Below the pieces are notes generated by a model. The model was not told where the DNA came from. It saw only the letters and a program-made list of their open reading frames with translations, and did not search any database. The translations under genes and the position numbers were made by a program. A DNA stretch of 64,000 bases from a virus. The stretch covers positions 124,001-188,000 of the IMG/VR virus record IMGVR_UViG_3300015202_000003, one strand, 5' to 3'. Each line of letters starts with the position of its first letter. The stretch's first letter is position 1. Below are positions 8,343 through 18,700 of this stretch, one piece after another.

Positions 8343-10832
8343 ATGAAAATTTTTGGCATTAGTTTATTTGAGAAGAACAACAATCTTTCTAATAATTTTA
8401 CGAATCAGCATCAACAACAAATAGAAGTCAAATCGGACATTCCTGATTTTGACGATATAAATGATTCTAACTCTTTGTGGACTTTAGTTTCTGGGGCTAA
8501 AATTATTTCTGAGGTTCGTTCTGCTAAATTGAGGCAGTTTAAAACGATGGGTTATCATACGACTATCAATTCTGCATTAGAAATGATGTCTGAGGATGCG
8601 ACACAATTAAATCAGGAAAACAGAAAAATATTTTGGGTAACATCGGAAACACCTGAAATAGAAGAGCATTTAAATGATTTTTTAACTGACCAAGTAAGAA
8701 TCCAAGAGCGTTTATTTCTATGGGCTTATCGAATTGCCAGAGACGGAGAATGTTATTTAAAAACTTATTTTACGGAAAGGGAAAACGCTAACAAATTAAA
8801 AGAAGATCATTTTACTAAAATAGAAAAGATAAATTCTCTTAACGAATCAAATTTCCAAGAGAGAAAATTAAAACAGGAATTAATTAAAAAATCTGTTTTA
8901 ACGATAGAAGAAAAAAGAAGTCTGGAAGTATTAGATGATGATGAATATTATGAAGAAGTTCAAGATTCCAGTAAAGTTTCAAACTTAACTTTATATGGAA
9001 AAACTTCTGCTTTTTTGTTTATAGAAAACGATGGGAATAGTGTTATTTTCAAACCTCAAGATTACATACATTTTGTTTCTGATAGAAACATGAACCGAGA
9101 AGATGTTGAAATTGAATTTACGAATAATGACAAGACAAAAGAAAAAAGAAAATTTTTAATTAAATATGGAACTTCTTTTTTGGAGGGTGTAGTTCAGGAT
9201 TACAATGTAATTGAATTGTTAGAAAACGTTTTAGTAGTTTCTCGTTTAAGCCGTTCTCAGTTGTTTAGATTATTTTTAATTAATGTAGGGGCTTCTTCTA
9301 ACATAGAGGCTCTTAAAATGGTAAGGGATTTTAAAAATTCTATTAAAAACAGAGAGTCGGTAGATGTTAAATCGGGAAAATATGTAAACACTTCTTCTCC
9401 TCTTCCAATTTCAGATAATATCTTTATTCCTACCCGCCAAGGTAAGGGAGATGTAAGTGTTCAGGATATTGGGGGAAATGTAGATGTTAAATCTATCGTA
9501 GATTTTGATTTTTTTTGGAGTAAATTTTGTGGTGCCCTGCGCGTGCCAAAGGCATACTTATGTCTAAGAGGAAACACAAAAGTATCTCTTTTAGATGGAA
9601 CAACACCTACATTGGCAGAAATGAGCGAAAACTCTTCTTATTACGTTGGAAGGTCAATTCTTACTTGTGATGCTACAGGAGAGATTAAACCAACAACTAT
9701 TACTCATGTTCACAAGACACGTTTAAACGCTTCTTTTGTTAGAGTTACTTTAGACAACAATGAATTTGTAGACTTTACGCCAGATCATTTATTTCAAATG
9801 AGAGACGGTAGTTTTAAAGAAGCAGGTAAATTGTTGCCCGACGATTCTTTAATGCCTTTTTATACGAGAGTATGTGAGAAAGGATATTCTTGTGTAAAAA
9901 GAAACAATAAATCTGGAGGTTGGGTTCCTATACATCGTTTAATGGCAAAAAGCGGTTTTTTGGGAGAAATGCCGAAAGGCTACGTTGTTCATCACAAAGA
10001 TAAAAATAAGTTAAACAATGACGCATCTAATTTGGAAGTAATGTCTCGTTACGACTATTATAAAAAACACAGTGAAGAACATATAAAAAATCGTTTAGCC
10101 TCTTTTCTAAAAAGTAGGGCTGAAAAGTTTTCAAAATCTTATTCCTCTGTTGAGGATGAAAATTTTAACAGCCATAAAGTTCTTAAAGTTGAATTTTTAA
10201 ATGTTGTAGAAGATGCTTATGATTTAGGAGTAGACGACGATTCTCATACTTTTCCTTTAGCTTGCGGTATTTTTGTTCACAACTCTTTTGATGATGCAAT
10301 CGGAGGACAGTATTCCAACACATCTTTGACAAGACTTGATATAAGATATGCCAGAACGGTTAAAAGAATAGTGGTTGCATTACAAGTTGGGATTGAAAAA
10401 ATAATTGACAATCATTTAGAGACAATTAAAAAAGAAGATTGGAAAGGAAAATATAAAGTGGTATCTACCCCGGTATCCGATGCAGAAGAATCCGATAGAC
10501 TTCAAGACTTACAAACTAAAATAGAATTTTGCTCTACTTTAGGAAGTGTTTTAACTTCTGTAGAGGGTGTTTATTCTCCTTTAGAACAAAAGGCTATTTT
10601 ACGAAGTTTCATTAAAGATAAAGTTGGAATAGATGTAGAAAAAGTTCTTGCTGCTTATTTAGAATTACACCCCGAAGAAGAAGAAGTTCCCGTTCCTGCC
10701 GAAGATGGACAAGAACAAGACCCTAACCAAGAAGCTGCCCCTGAAGATGGAGAACAACAAGAACCAAAAACTAATTCAACAACAAAAGAGCCTTCTCTGG
10801 AAGATTTATCTTCTCAGTTGGACGCCCTCTAA
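8343..10832 (+). CDS. Portal protein with intein
   Basis: The portal is the dodecameric vertex ring through which terminase pumps DNA and to which the neck attaches. The 829-residue precursor holds a 241-residue intein (residues 407-647), leaving 588 residues of portal against 524 for T4 gp20. Portal-like features are the N-terminal SGAKIISEVRSAKLRQFKTM and YHTTINSALEMMSEDA, the clip/wing-type RLSRSQLFRLFLINVG with LKMVRDFKNSIKNRE, then LRVPKAYL, the intein, and SFDDAIGGQYSNTSLTRLD, matching the gp20-type LR-P-AYL...T-SLTRLDI sequence. The C-terminal 55 residues are acidic and Gln/Pro-rich, probably flexible. The start ATG lies 70 bases after a terminator. Confidence 0.88.
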   Translation: MKIFGISLFEKNNNLSNNFTNQHQQQIEVKSDIPDFDDINDSNSLWTLVSGAKIISEVRSAKLRQFKTMGYHTTINSALEMMSEDATQLNQENRKIFWVTSETPEIEEHLNDFLTDQVRIQERLFLWAYRIARDGECYLKTYFTERENANKLKEDHFTKIEKINSLNESNFQERKLKQELIKKSVLTIEEKRSLEVLDDDEYYEEVQDSSKVSNLTLYGKTSAFLFIENDGNSVIFKPQDYIHFVSDRNMNREDVEIEFTNNDKTKEKRKFLIKYGTSFLEGVVQDYNVIELLENVLVVSRLSRSQLFRLFLINVGASSNIEALKMVRDFKNSIKNRESVDVKSGKYVNTSSPLPISDNIFIPTRQGKGDVSVQDIGGNVDVKSIVDFDFFWSKFCGALRVPKAYLCLRGNTKVSLLDGTTPTLAEMSENSSYYVGRSILTCDATGEIKPTTITHVHKTRLNASFVRVTLDNNEFVDFTPDHLFQMRDGSFKEAGKLLPDDSLMPFYTRVCEKGYSCVKRNNKSGGWVPIHRLMAKSGFLGEMPKGYVVHHKDKNKLNNDASNLEVMSRYDYYKKHSEEHIKNRLASFLKSRAEKFSKSYSSVEDENFNSHKVLKVEFLNVVEDAYDLGVDDDSHTFPLACGIFVHNSFDDAIGGQYSNTSLTRLDIRYARTVKRIVVALQVGIEKIIDNHLETIKKEDWKGKYKVVSTPVSDAEESDRLQDLQTKIEFCSTLGSVLTSVEGVYSPLEQKAILRSFIKDKVGIDVEKVLAAYLELHPEEEEVPVPAEDGQEQDPNQEAAPEDGEQQEPKTNSTTKEPSLEDLSSQLDAL
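9561..10283 (+). other. Intein with small HNH domain in the portal gene
   Basis: A compact 241-residue intein. It starts CLRGNTKVSLLDGTTPT (Cys1), has the block-B-like DFTPDHLFQMRDGSFKEA, and ends YDLGVDDDSHTFPLACGI then FVHN with Ser +1. An HNH nuclease signature, VVHHKDKNKLNNDASNLEVM, sits in the middle, with IHRLMA upstream. The endonuclease part is only ~100 residues, short even for HNH inteins, but its His and Asn residues look intact. Splicing would join VPKAYL to SFDDAIG. Its end blocks resemble those of the terminase intein, so the two may share ancestry. Confidence 0.92.
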
Positions 10833-10835
10833 AAA

Positions 10836-11366
10836 ATGAAAAATTCAATTATTTCCAAGATTTACGATGTTATTTTTGAATGTGAAAAGAATAACATAGA
10901 AGTTTTTTCTTTAAGAGAAAGTTTAAGTTTATTTTTTTCAGGTAAAATAACACAGGAAAATTTAGAGCGGAATTTAAATTTATTTTATTTGAGTTCTGTT
11001 GAAAAGGAAGAAGTTCCATTAGAGCAAGAAGAAACAAACAAAATTATTTTAGAGTTTCAAAATTCTTGTTCTTCCAAACCTTTTTGGAAGGAGTTAACAA
11101 AATTTTTATATTTAAGCTTAGAAGACGAAGAAAATTTAAATTTGTCTGAAATCTCTCTGGCAAAGGCTTTAAGTTCTTTTTTGACACATGTTTTAATTCA
11201 GGTGGAAAAGCAAGAAGATTCCTATGTTACTTTAGGAGGTGCGGACTTGAGCTTCCAACTTCATTCTTTTATTTGTGGAGAATTGTCTGTAGAAGATTTG
11301 CAGAATTGGTTAAAGGAAACTTACGATTTTCTTTCAATAAAGAACAGTGATTTTACAATAAATTAA
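10836..11366 (+). CDS. Unrecognised protein downstream of portal
   Basis: 176 residues, starting 3 bases after the portal stop and ending directly against the next ATG, so it is translated in the portal operon. It is acidic and mostly helical (IISKIYDVIFECEKNNIEV; LSLFFSGKITQENLERNL; DLQNWLKETYDFLSI). An internal similarity is visible: LFFSGKITQENLERNLNLFYL near residue 35 and FICGELSVEDLQNWLKETYDFL near residue 145 look like two copies of one helical unit. No membrane segment or catalytic motif is seen. Function unknown. Confidence 0.72.
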   Translation: MKNSIISKIYDVIFECEKNNIEVFSLRESLSLFFSGKITQENLERNLNLFYLSSVEKEEVPLEQEETNKIILEFQNSCSSKPFWKELTKFLYLSLEDEENLNLSEISLAKALSSFLTHVLIQVEKQEDSYVTLGGADLSFQLHSFICGELSVEDLQNWLKETYDFLSIKNSDFTIN

Positions 11367-11942
11367 ATGTTATCTTTAAAAGTAAGACAGTTTGAAAAAG
11401 AGTTTAGAAAAACTTTAGTTATAGATAGAAAGAATAACGGTTTTACGGATGTATATGTAGCCAAACACTATGCGATGTTGCCAACTATTTTTGAAGGGAG
11501 TGTCGGCAATATTAAAAAAGAGAGTTTGCAGAGTGCTTTAAGTCTCAATTTGTTAGACGTTGTTTATTGGGGAGATTTTGCAGGACAAGTTACAACATTA
11601 CAAAAGTTAAATTCTTCGGATACGTTGCCCTACCCTTTTAAAGACGAGGTAATTCCACGAATAGAATCTTCTGACCCAATGGGAAAGGAGTTAATGTCTT
11701 TTGCTCATCTTTTATATTTAAATTTTTATTTGCAAGTTTTACACTCTGTAACGGAGAAAAGTAAACCTTTAAAATCTAATTTTTTCCTTTCAACTGCGTA
11801 TGATGATTTGGTAAACTTAAAAAAAATAAAAGAAAACAATTATAGTTTAGATGAATCTCAAATTAAATATTTAAGATTGAACTATGTTTATATAATTAAA
11901 TATTTAATCGAAAGTTTTGAGAACCTTTCTTCTTCTGATTAA
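11367..11942 (+). CDS. Unrecognised protein in the portal operon
   Basis: 191 residues; the ATG abuts the preceding stop codon, implying translational coupling. The N-terminus is basic (MLSLKVRQFEKEFRKTLVIDRKNN), followed by mixed segments with aromatic-rich helices (MSFAHLLYLNFYLQVLHSV; YLRLNYVYIIKYLIESFENL). A comparable YFLSLNFLFLYLRS segment occurs in the gene at 13084, so distant relatedness is possible but not demonstrated. No known motif. Likely a virion or head-assembly protein by position only. Confidence 0.7.
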   Translation: MLSLKVRQFEKEFRKTLVIDRKNNGFTDVYVAKHYAMLPTIFEGSVGNIKKESLQSALSLNLLDVVYWGDFAGQVTTLQKLNSSDTLPYPFKDEVIPRIESSDPMGKELMSFAHLLYLNFYLQVLHSVTEKSKPLKSNFFLSTAYDDLVNLKKIKENNYSLDESQIKYLRLNYVYIIKYLIESFENLSSSD

Positions 11943-11967
11943 GATTTATAACATTGAAAAAATTAAT

Positions 11968-13083
11968 ATGACTTTTATTGATAATTTAAATGAATTGGAA
12001 AAATATCCTTGGTTTTCCAATTGGCTATTTTCTTCGGACGACATATCAAGTCATTTTAATGGCCTTACAACTGAAAGTTTTCCGGGTTTTTGGATTGCGG
12101 GAAGCTATAAAAACGAAGTTCAAGTGGAACTTGCAGACTTAGAGGGGGCAACAAAATACCCTTTTTTGGGCTTTGACATTTGTTTACTGTCCGGAGAAAA
12201 CATTGTTTTTAGTTTGGGAGGTCGCGTTTTATGGTGGTTTAATTTTTACGGTGGAAACATTAAAGTTGAAGATTTATTAAAAGCATTTCAACTGTCTTCT
12301 TTGGGAGGCATGTGTTTAGAAGATGCTTTCAGTCAAGTTTTTTCGGACACTGAATCATCTTTTTCTTACGATACTTCTAAAAGCGTTATTTCTAATTATA
12401 ATAATTATAAGGTAACAACTAAGTCAAATAGAGCGGATGTTCTACAAGCATTAGCAGAGTTAGGTCTTTTTTTAGGGAGGAGGGTTAACGAACTGGCTAC
12501 TTTGTCTCAGTTTGATTTTTCCTATACTCCTGAAGTTTGGATAGGAAAATATAGAGTTTCGGAATCTATTAGGAAAAAAATTCAACAGTTTCCTTTTTTT
12601 CTTCCCGCTTTATCTTATAAGAGAGACGTTTTTTCTAAATATGCAATTATTTTTCCTTCAGAATTTTTAAAATCTAAATCTTTAGCTATTGTTTTATCTA
12701 ACAATTCAACATATTCTGAATTAACATTAGATCAATATAAAGTTTTAAATGCGTTAGAGTTAACGAGACAGAGTTCTAAGTCTGCTTTTTTATATGATTG
12801 GTTAAGATTAAAAGACGGAGGGGAAAATTTTGGGGGTGAGAATGTGCCTGATCCTTATGAGGTTTTAACCCAAGTAGGTTTAGATAAAATTTTAGGGGAT
12901 GATTGTATTAAGTCCCAATCTTCAAAAACAATGCAAGAGTTAGAGCCAGAAATCACGGACGCTTTAATTTACCCTCCTGAAACAGATAAATATACAGAAG
13001 AACAAAAGAAAGTCTTTGACCCTGTTTTTATCAATAGATACAATTCTTTGATGGGTTTTTGGAGAAGGTTTTTAAAAATTTAA
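11968..13083 (+). CDS. Unrecognised protein, portal-operon paralogue family member 1
   Basis: 371 residues from the ATG at 11968; a start at 11917 would overlap the previous gene and adds no conserved residues. It is the most diverged of three related proteins (with 13735 and 14766). Shared features are a beta-type block around FLGFDICLLSGENIVFSLGG and VLWWFNFYGG, a segment equivalent to the WEVYL-LGM region of the others, SYDTSKSVISNYNNYK matching SYDKNKSTIFNYINFQ in 13735, and a C-terminal DPYEVLTQVGLDKILGDD section. It ends YNSLMGFWRRFLKI. No enzyme motif is seen. Function unknown; probably structural. Confidence 0.7.
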   Translation: MTFIDNLNELEKYPWFSNWLFSSDDISSHFNGLTTESFPGFWIAGSYKNEVQVELADLEGATKYPFLGFDICLLSGENIVFSLGGRVLWWFNFYGGNIKVEDLLKAFQLSSLGGMCLEDAFSQVFSDTESSFSYDTSKSVISNYNNYKVTTKSNRADVLQALAELGLFLGRRVNELATLSQFDFSYTPEVWIGKYRVSESIRKKIQQFPFFLPALSYKRDVFSKYAIIFPSEFLKSKSLAIVLSNNSTYSELTLDQYKVLNALELTRQSSKSAFLYDWLRLKDGGENFGGENVPDPYEVLTQVGLDKILGDDCIKSQSSKTMQELEPEITDALIYPPETDKYTEEQKKVFDPVFINRYNSLMGFWRRFLKI

Positions 13084-13731
13084 ATGAATTACGAAGCACA
13101 AGTTTATCGTTTAGGGGTTTACCGTCAATTTTTAGCAAAAGAAATAGTAAATGCTAAAGAGTGGGATGTGGTAGTAGCTCGTCAAATGTCCTTGGTTCTT
13201 CCTTACAGTAAAGAAGAATTAAAAAAAGCTCATATTTATCAACATGACACTTCAGAAGATATTGACGTTGAATTAATTTTTCCGTCTTATTTAAGATTTT
13301 TTCTTAAAGACCTTGAAATAAAAAAACAATGGGTTAATTTAACGACTTACGATAAGAGTTTATTTTCTCCTGACGCCGTCAAAGCGATTAGTTCTTTAAC
13401 GGCGATTTATTTTCTCAGTTTGAATTTTTTATTTTTGTATTTGCGTTCGGATAAAGACATGAGCTATTCTGAAAACTTTGAAAAAATAAAAGGTAAATCT
13501 CCGGTATCGGAAAAGTTGTTTTTATATTTTTTCAAAGCGATGGAAACTTTTCACGTTGGGGGAGAGTTATACGAATCTTTAAAAGAGGTTGTTCCTAAAG
13601 GAAAAAATTTGGGTGTTGAGTTAACTTCTAACGATTGCGATTTTTTTAATTTTACTGCGGCACGTTTAGCTTATTCTTTTTTAATTTATTCTCGGAAAGG
13701 GGGAACAACAGTTTCAACAAAAACGCCTTAA
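13084..13731 (+). CDS. Unrecognised protein in the portal operon
   Basis: 215 residues; its ATG directly follows the previous stop. The sequence is predicted helical with a hydrophobic aromatic stretch, SLTAIYFLSLNFLFLYLRS, that could be a buried helix or a membrane segment. It resembles the 11367 protein in its layout (N-terminal EAQVYRLGVYRQFLAKEIV, a WVNLTTYDKSLF centre, a leucine-rich helix). The C-terminus is short and Thr/Lys-rich. No catalytic residues recognised. Function unknown. Confidence 0.7.
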   Translation: MNYEAQVYRLGVYRQFLAKEIVNAKEWDVVVARQMSLVLPYSKEELKKAHIYQHDTSEDIDVELIFPSYLRFFLKDLEIKKQWVNLTTYDKSLFSPDAVKAISSLTAIYFLSLNFLFLYLRSDKDMSYSENFEKIKGKSPVSEKLFLYFFKAMETFHVGGELYESLKEVVPKGKNLGVELTSNDCDFFNFTAARLAYSFLIYSRKGGTTVSTKTP

Positions 13732-13734
13732 AAA

Positions 13735-14739
13735 ATGTCTTTTAAACTTACAAGGAAACAGATTGAAGTTTCTTACAGAAATTTAATTGACTTCGAGAAT
13801 ATTTTAGCGGAAGCTCCTAATCTTCACAGATCAACGGCCCTTCCGCTGAAAGGCCCTTGTCTTCTAAAATCAAAGGCGTTTATAGTTTCTATTTTTAAAA
13901 TAGACGCTGCATCTAAAAAATGTTATTTAAATTATTTAGAGGTAGAATCAACTGGTTTACAAATTCCATTTTGTTTAGGTAGCGTTAGCTTATTTTGGTT
14001 AGATGCTGAAACAGGTTACATCTATTCTTCTGTTTCTGCTTTGCCGATTTACGTTCCTCTTTACAATTTAAAAGGTTTGATAGAAAGTTTAGATTTCAAT
14101 TGGGAGGTTTATCTTAAATTGGGAATGAATGGTTTTAACCCGACATCGGGTTTTGATTGGAGATGTAGCCGAACGACTGAACTCGAAAATGTAGGGGGGT
14201 TATACTCCAATTCAATTTCTTACGATAAAAATAAATCTACAATTTTTAATTATATAAATTTTCAAAAAACAGAGGTTTCTCCTGATAAAACTCTTAAAGC
14301 AGAAGCTTGGGGAATGTGTCAGAAATTTTTTAATGTTTTGGCCTCGACTGATTTCTACAATTCTTTAAATATAGAAAATGTTTTGGGAAATTTAATTTCT
14401 GTTTCAAAGGATTTTCTTGAAGCTAAAGAATCGTTTGATTATTTATTATTAGAAAATTCTTTTCAGTCTCCGATTATGAAAGATTTTTTATTGGAAAATT
14501 CTTTTCAGTCTTTTAATATGAGAGATGTTATTAAGAAAGCAGAAGATGCCAATATACTAAATACTTTGAATATGGGGATTGGAAGTTTTTATGAAAACTA
14601 CATTAAAAAATATTTTGATGATGAAAGTATTTCTAAACAAATTGAAAAAGTAGAAGATAAAAATTTATTTCCCTACGAGATAGTATTAACTCAGTTTTCA
14701 AAATTAGTAAGGAGATTTAAAATCAAAGGAATAATTTAA
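13735..14739 (+). CDS. Unrecognised protein, portal-operon paralogue family member 2
   Basis: 334 residues, 3 bases after the preceding stop. It is clearly paralogous to the next gene: LNYLEVESTGLQIPF, LFWLDAETGYIYSSVSALPI, YVPLYNLK, FNWEVYLKLGMNGF, KSTIFNYINF, and the C-terminal FPYEIVLTQFSKLVRRFKI are shared. It contains an internal repeat LLENSFQS at two sites 16 residues apart. Sequence up to ~110 is beta-rich, the rest helical. No recognised domain. A virion structural role is inferred only from context and duplication. Confidence 0.73.
   Translation: MSFKLTRKQIEVSYRNLIDFENILAEAPNLHRSTALPLKGPCLLKSKAFIVSIFKIDAASKKCYLNYLEVESTGLQIPFCLGSVSLFWLDAETGYIYSSVSALPIYVPLYNLKGLIESLDFNWEVYLKLGMNGFNPTSGFDWRCSRTTELENVGGLYSNSISYDKNKSTIFNYINFQKTEVSPDKTLKAEAWGMCQKFFNVLASTDFYNSLNIENVLGNLISVSKDFLEAKESFDYLLLENSFQSPIMKDFLLENSFQSFNMRDVIKKAEDANILNTLNMGIGSFYENYIKKYFDDESISKQIEKVEDKNLFPYEIVLTQFSKLVRRFKIKGII
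14662..14739 (+). repeat. 78-bp direct repeat, copy 1 (C-terminal coding)
   Basis: Matches 15618-15695 at 77 of 78 positions (C versus T in the Tyr codon of FPYEIV). It encodes the shared C-terminus of two neighbouring paralogues and ends exactly at the stop codons. Confidence 0.9.
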
Positions 14740-14765
14740 GATTTAATTTTAGCTCCTAAAACACA

Positions 14766-15695
14766 ATGTCTTTTAAAAACACAGAAAAGCAAGTAGCAAT
14801 TTCTTTTAAAGATGCTAAGATGGTAGACAGCTATCTTTCAATTTATCCGAAAATAAAGAAGTTAATTGTTCCTAAAGTTAGCCCCTACGGTGATACTTTA
14901 AATTATTTAGAAACAGAGTCTACGGGGCTACAAGTTCCTATTTATTTAGTGGGATCATCAATTTCTCAGAATCATTTATTTTGGTTAGATGCTGAAACAG
15001 GGTTTCTTTTTTCTTCCGTTTCTGCTTTGCCTGTTTATGTTCCTCTTTTTGATTTAAAAAGTTTTGTAGAAATTTTTGGTTTCAATTGGGAGGTTTATCT
15101 TAGATTGGGAATGGAGAATTTTGATACAGACGCAGGTTTTGATTACAACGGAAGAAATTTTGACGTGAAAGAGTTGTTTTCAAGTTATTCTTTTTACGAT
15201 AAAACTAAATCTACAGTTTTTAATTATATAAATTATAGAAGTTCTTTAGTCTCTCCTGATCAAGAAAAGAGTTTAAAATTATGGCGGCAGTTTCTGCCAG
15301 TGTTTATAACTATATCTACGAATGTTTTTTATAATGCTTTAAACTCAAATAATATTTTAGGTTCTTTAATAGATGCTGATGCCTACGCTAAAAACAGACT
15401 GGACTATCTATTATTAGAAAACTCGTTTCAATCTCCCATATTAAAAGACTTGTTGGGAGTATTAGCAATGGACACTTCTCCCGAACAAATAATAGAAAAA
15501 GCAACCAAAGCTAAGATTTTCGATACGCTCAAAACAGAGCCTCTTATGTTTTCTTCTTCAAACATTAAAAAATATTTTGATGATGTGGATGTTTCTACAG
15601 AGTTTAAAGAATCTGACAATTTATTTCCCTATGAGATAGTATTAACTCAGTTTTCAAAATTAGTAAGGAGATTTAAAATCAAAGGAATAATTTAA
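14766..15695 (+). CDS. Unrecognised protein, portal-operon paralogue family member 3
   Basis: 309 residues, the tandem partner of the 13735 gene. Conserved blocks include NYLETESTGLQVPIYL, LFWLDAETGFLFSSVSALPV, FNWEVYLRLGMENF, KSTVFNYINYR and the identical C-terminus FPYEIVLTQFSKLVRRFKI. The last 78 bases differ from those of the previous gene at one position, although the rest has diverged widely, which points to gene conversion or strong constraint at the C-terminus. It lacks one copy of the LLENSFQS repeat present in 13735. Function unknown. Confidence 0.73.
   Translation: MSFKNTEKQVAISFKDAKMVDSYLSIYPKIKKLIVPKVSPYGDTLNYLETESTGLQVPIYLVGSSISQNHLFWLDAETGFLFSSVSALPVYVPLFDLKSFVEIFGFNWEVYLRLGMENFDTDAGFDYNGRNFDVKELFSSYSFYDKTKSTVFNYINYRSSLVSPDQEKSLKLWRQFLPVFITISTNVFYNALNSNNILGSLIDADAYAKNRLDYLLLENSFQSPILKDLLGVLAMDTSPEQIIEKATKAKIFDTLKTEPLMFSSSNIKKYFDDVDVSTEFKESDNLFPYEIVLTQFSKLVRRFKIKGII
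15618..15695 (+). repeat. 78-bp direct repeat, copy 2 (C-terminal coding)
   Basis: Second copy of the repeat at 14662-14739, 956 bases downstream. The flanking coding sequence is only moderately similar, so identity is concentrated in this block. Confidence 0.9.
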
Positions 15696-15728
15696 AAGAT
15701 AAAGAAGATAGAAATTAACAATTAAAAA

Positions 15729-18700
15729 ATGATTTACAGTTCAGTATTACCTTTCATAGAACAGTCCAAACTTTGTGGTTCTGGATTTATTGAGAATTTC
15801 GATTTAACTCAAGTTTATTTTCCTTTAACACTAACACCAGACTTACAAAAAGTTTTGGATAGCGTTTCTTATAGCTCTTCTTCTCATAATCCTCTTGTTA
15901 TTCATGTTCAACCATTGGATATTTATATCATAGATGCTGTTGACCCTTTGTTTGCTTTATGGCAGTTGAGTAAAAAGACTTCTGATGTAACTTTGAGAAG
16001 AGTAGATTATTCCAATGTTGCCGAGCAGTTAGTTTATTTTAGGGACACGGTAGAAAACAAAGAGAAAGTTTATATTCCCAGTCATGGCAATACGGGGGAT
16101 GTATTAGATATTCAAAACTGTTCTTTAATTTTAAAAGCTAAATTGGGACAAGTTGCGGAGGAAAAAGATTTAGTTTCTTTTTCTTTAAGTTCAGAATTTG
16201 AGGTTTACGAAAATTTAAATTTAGAAGATAACCAAGTTCAAATTGAAGAGCATTTGGAAGAGTTAGATGCTTTGGCTTTTAATTTAAATAAGGAGAAGAG
16301 AAAGTTGTTTAAAAAATTAAATGAAGAGTTGAGTGACGACGAAAAGAGTTTAGATTTAAGTTATACGGGCCAAGTCAACGATAGTTCTGTTATTATGGCG
16401 TTTCTTACGTCTTATTTATTAGAGCCTAAAAATCCTCCTAAAGTCCCTATGATTCAGTCGAACTCGGGAATGGGAAAAAGTTCGATCATTAAATCTTTAG
16501 CTAATAAGTTAGGTTTTAGAATGGTGGATATTCGCGCGGCTTTCATGTTGCCGTTAGATTTTAAAGGTTTGGCAGAGGTGGTGGCGGAAGACAATCAAAC
16601 AACAACAACTTACGCTCCAAGTGCAAAACTTTTGGAGTGTTCGGACGCCGGAATTTATTTTGCCCGTAGCACAGTTGAGAAAATTAAAGTTTTAATTCAA
16701 GACATTGTTGAAACTTTACCAAAAGAGTTTTCTTCTCAAAATTTAGAACAAGTTTTAAAATTGGATGTTTCCAAAGAGGATAAAACCATTCAAGATATTG
16801 TTTCTCGTTTAAAGAATTTAGCTTATTTTCAAGCTAAGTATGAAGAGAAGTCAAAAAGACCTCTTTTATTTTTAGATGAATATACAAGAGCAATTCCTAT
16901 GATTCAGGGAGCGTTCTTTGAAATTTTTACGGACAGAAAATTTGCAGATCAAGAAATGACTTTAGCAAAGGTTTTGGCTGCGACTAACTTTCCTGTAGGG
17001 ATTGACCCGGAGTTAGCTTCTAATATGTTCCCCGGTGTGGGTTTAGTAGAGAATCCTGCCGCTTTAAATAGATTCTTAATTTTAAATGTTACGGAGAATG
17101 ATGTTATTCCTGATTGGTTGGTTTGGGCGGGACAAACGAACAAAGAAACGGGAAAACAAAACATTCATCCTTCTGTTTATAAATTTCTCCAAGATAAAAA
17201 ATATCAAATTTACGACTTTAAAGTTGTAGAGAACGCTTTTAATGCTTCTATAGCTGATCAAGACCCTCGTCCTCAAACAAAAGTAGCAACTACTCCTTTC
17301 CCCAATTTTAGAACTTGGGAGATGGTTTCTAATTATTTATATAGTGAAGAATCTAAGATGGGAGCTACAGCATTTTCTTCTACAGAAAATGTAGGTAATG
17401 AATTAGACATAACCTCCACAGAAGATGCTCAGGTAGATAAAGATAGTTCAACATTTTCTCCTTCTTCTCCTCTAACATACATAGCAAAGTATACGGCGAA
17501 AGATCGTTACGAATCCGGGCCTAGAACAGGTGTGATTCGTGCTAATTCTAAAGCAAGAGAGCAAGAAGAAGCTAAAAAGAGTGGTTTGACTTTTGAAGAC
17601 AGGGGGTCGGAAGTTGAAATTAATAGTTCGGGAGAAAAAGGCGTTGTTAAATCTTACGACGTTTCTTCTGAAATCTTTGATATTACAACTTCTACAGGAG
17701 ATCAAAAGGTTTATAAAAAAGATGTTACTCTTATTCACTCAAAAGATTATTTATTGTCGTCATCATCAGGGTTAGTTTCTTATTCTGATTCCGTTAAAGA
17801 TAAAACCTCTCAAAAATTAAATTCTAAATTACCTGTAATTTTACCGACAGCCCTTGAAAAATTAGTTGGCATAGGGGCTTCTAATGATTTCTTAAAATCA
17901 GGTTTTTACAAATGTAATAAAAAACTAACAAAGCCAGAAACTTCTATGACGGATGTTACGGATGCGGCATTAAGCTCAAACACTCCTTTGTTATTAGCAG
18001 GAAGCAGCAGTCTTGGCAAGTCGGCAAGAGTTTATCAATGGGCAGAAAAAAACAATGCGGAAGTTATTACAATTTTATTATCTCAAACTGACCCTGCATT
18101 AGTAATGGGTAGACCAGATACGGTAAAAGCGATTGATTACATGGCGGGAAGCGTTATTTCTTCTGATTCAAAAATAAGAAATCCTCAAACTGGTTTATAT
18201 GATGATAAAGTTTCTGTTCAAGGAATGGATGGAAAGCCTGTTGAAATAAACCAAACTCGTTACGCTCAAAGCAATTTAGAAAAATCTGAACCTGAACTTT
18301 ATCACGATTTAGCGGTAGATTTTCCTCCTGCTTTAGCTAAGTCTTTTACGACAAGAGTTCCGGATAGAAAATTAAAATCTCAAATGGAGGATATAATTTT
18401 CAACAAGAAAAAAACTTGTATTATATATTTTGATGAGGTAAATATATGCTCAACTCCTGCCGTAATGAGTGCGATTTTCGAGTGTTATTCGGACTCAAGA
18501 GTGTTTGGCATTGACTTTTCTTCTTTTAAAGACAGAGTAAGAATTGTTTGCGCTTGTAACTTAAAGGGTTCGGGAGTATTAGATTTGGACACGGCTTTTG
18601 GCGCACGGTTTATGACGTTTGCCAAAGAAAAATATGATATTTCGGATGCCAAAGCCTATTTAAATTACGCTGAAACTAAATTAGAAAAGGGAGAGTTTTC

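Noticed and set aside
11917-11967. Longer start of the 11968 gene
   Set aside because: It runs through the end of the previous gene and an AT-rich leader; the ATG at 11968 fits the pattern of neighbouring genes.
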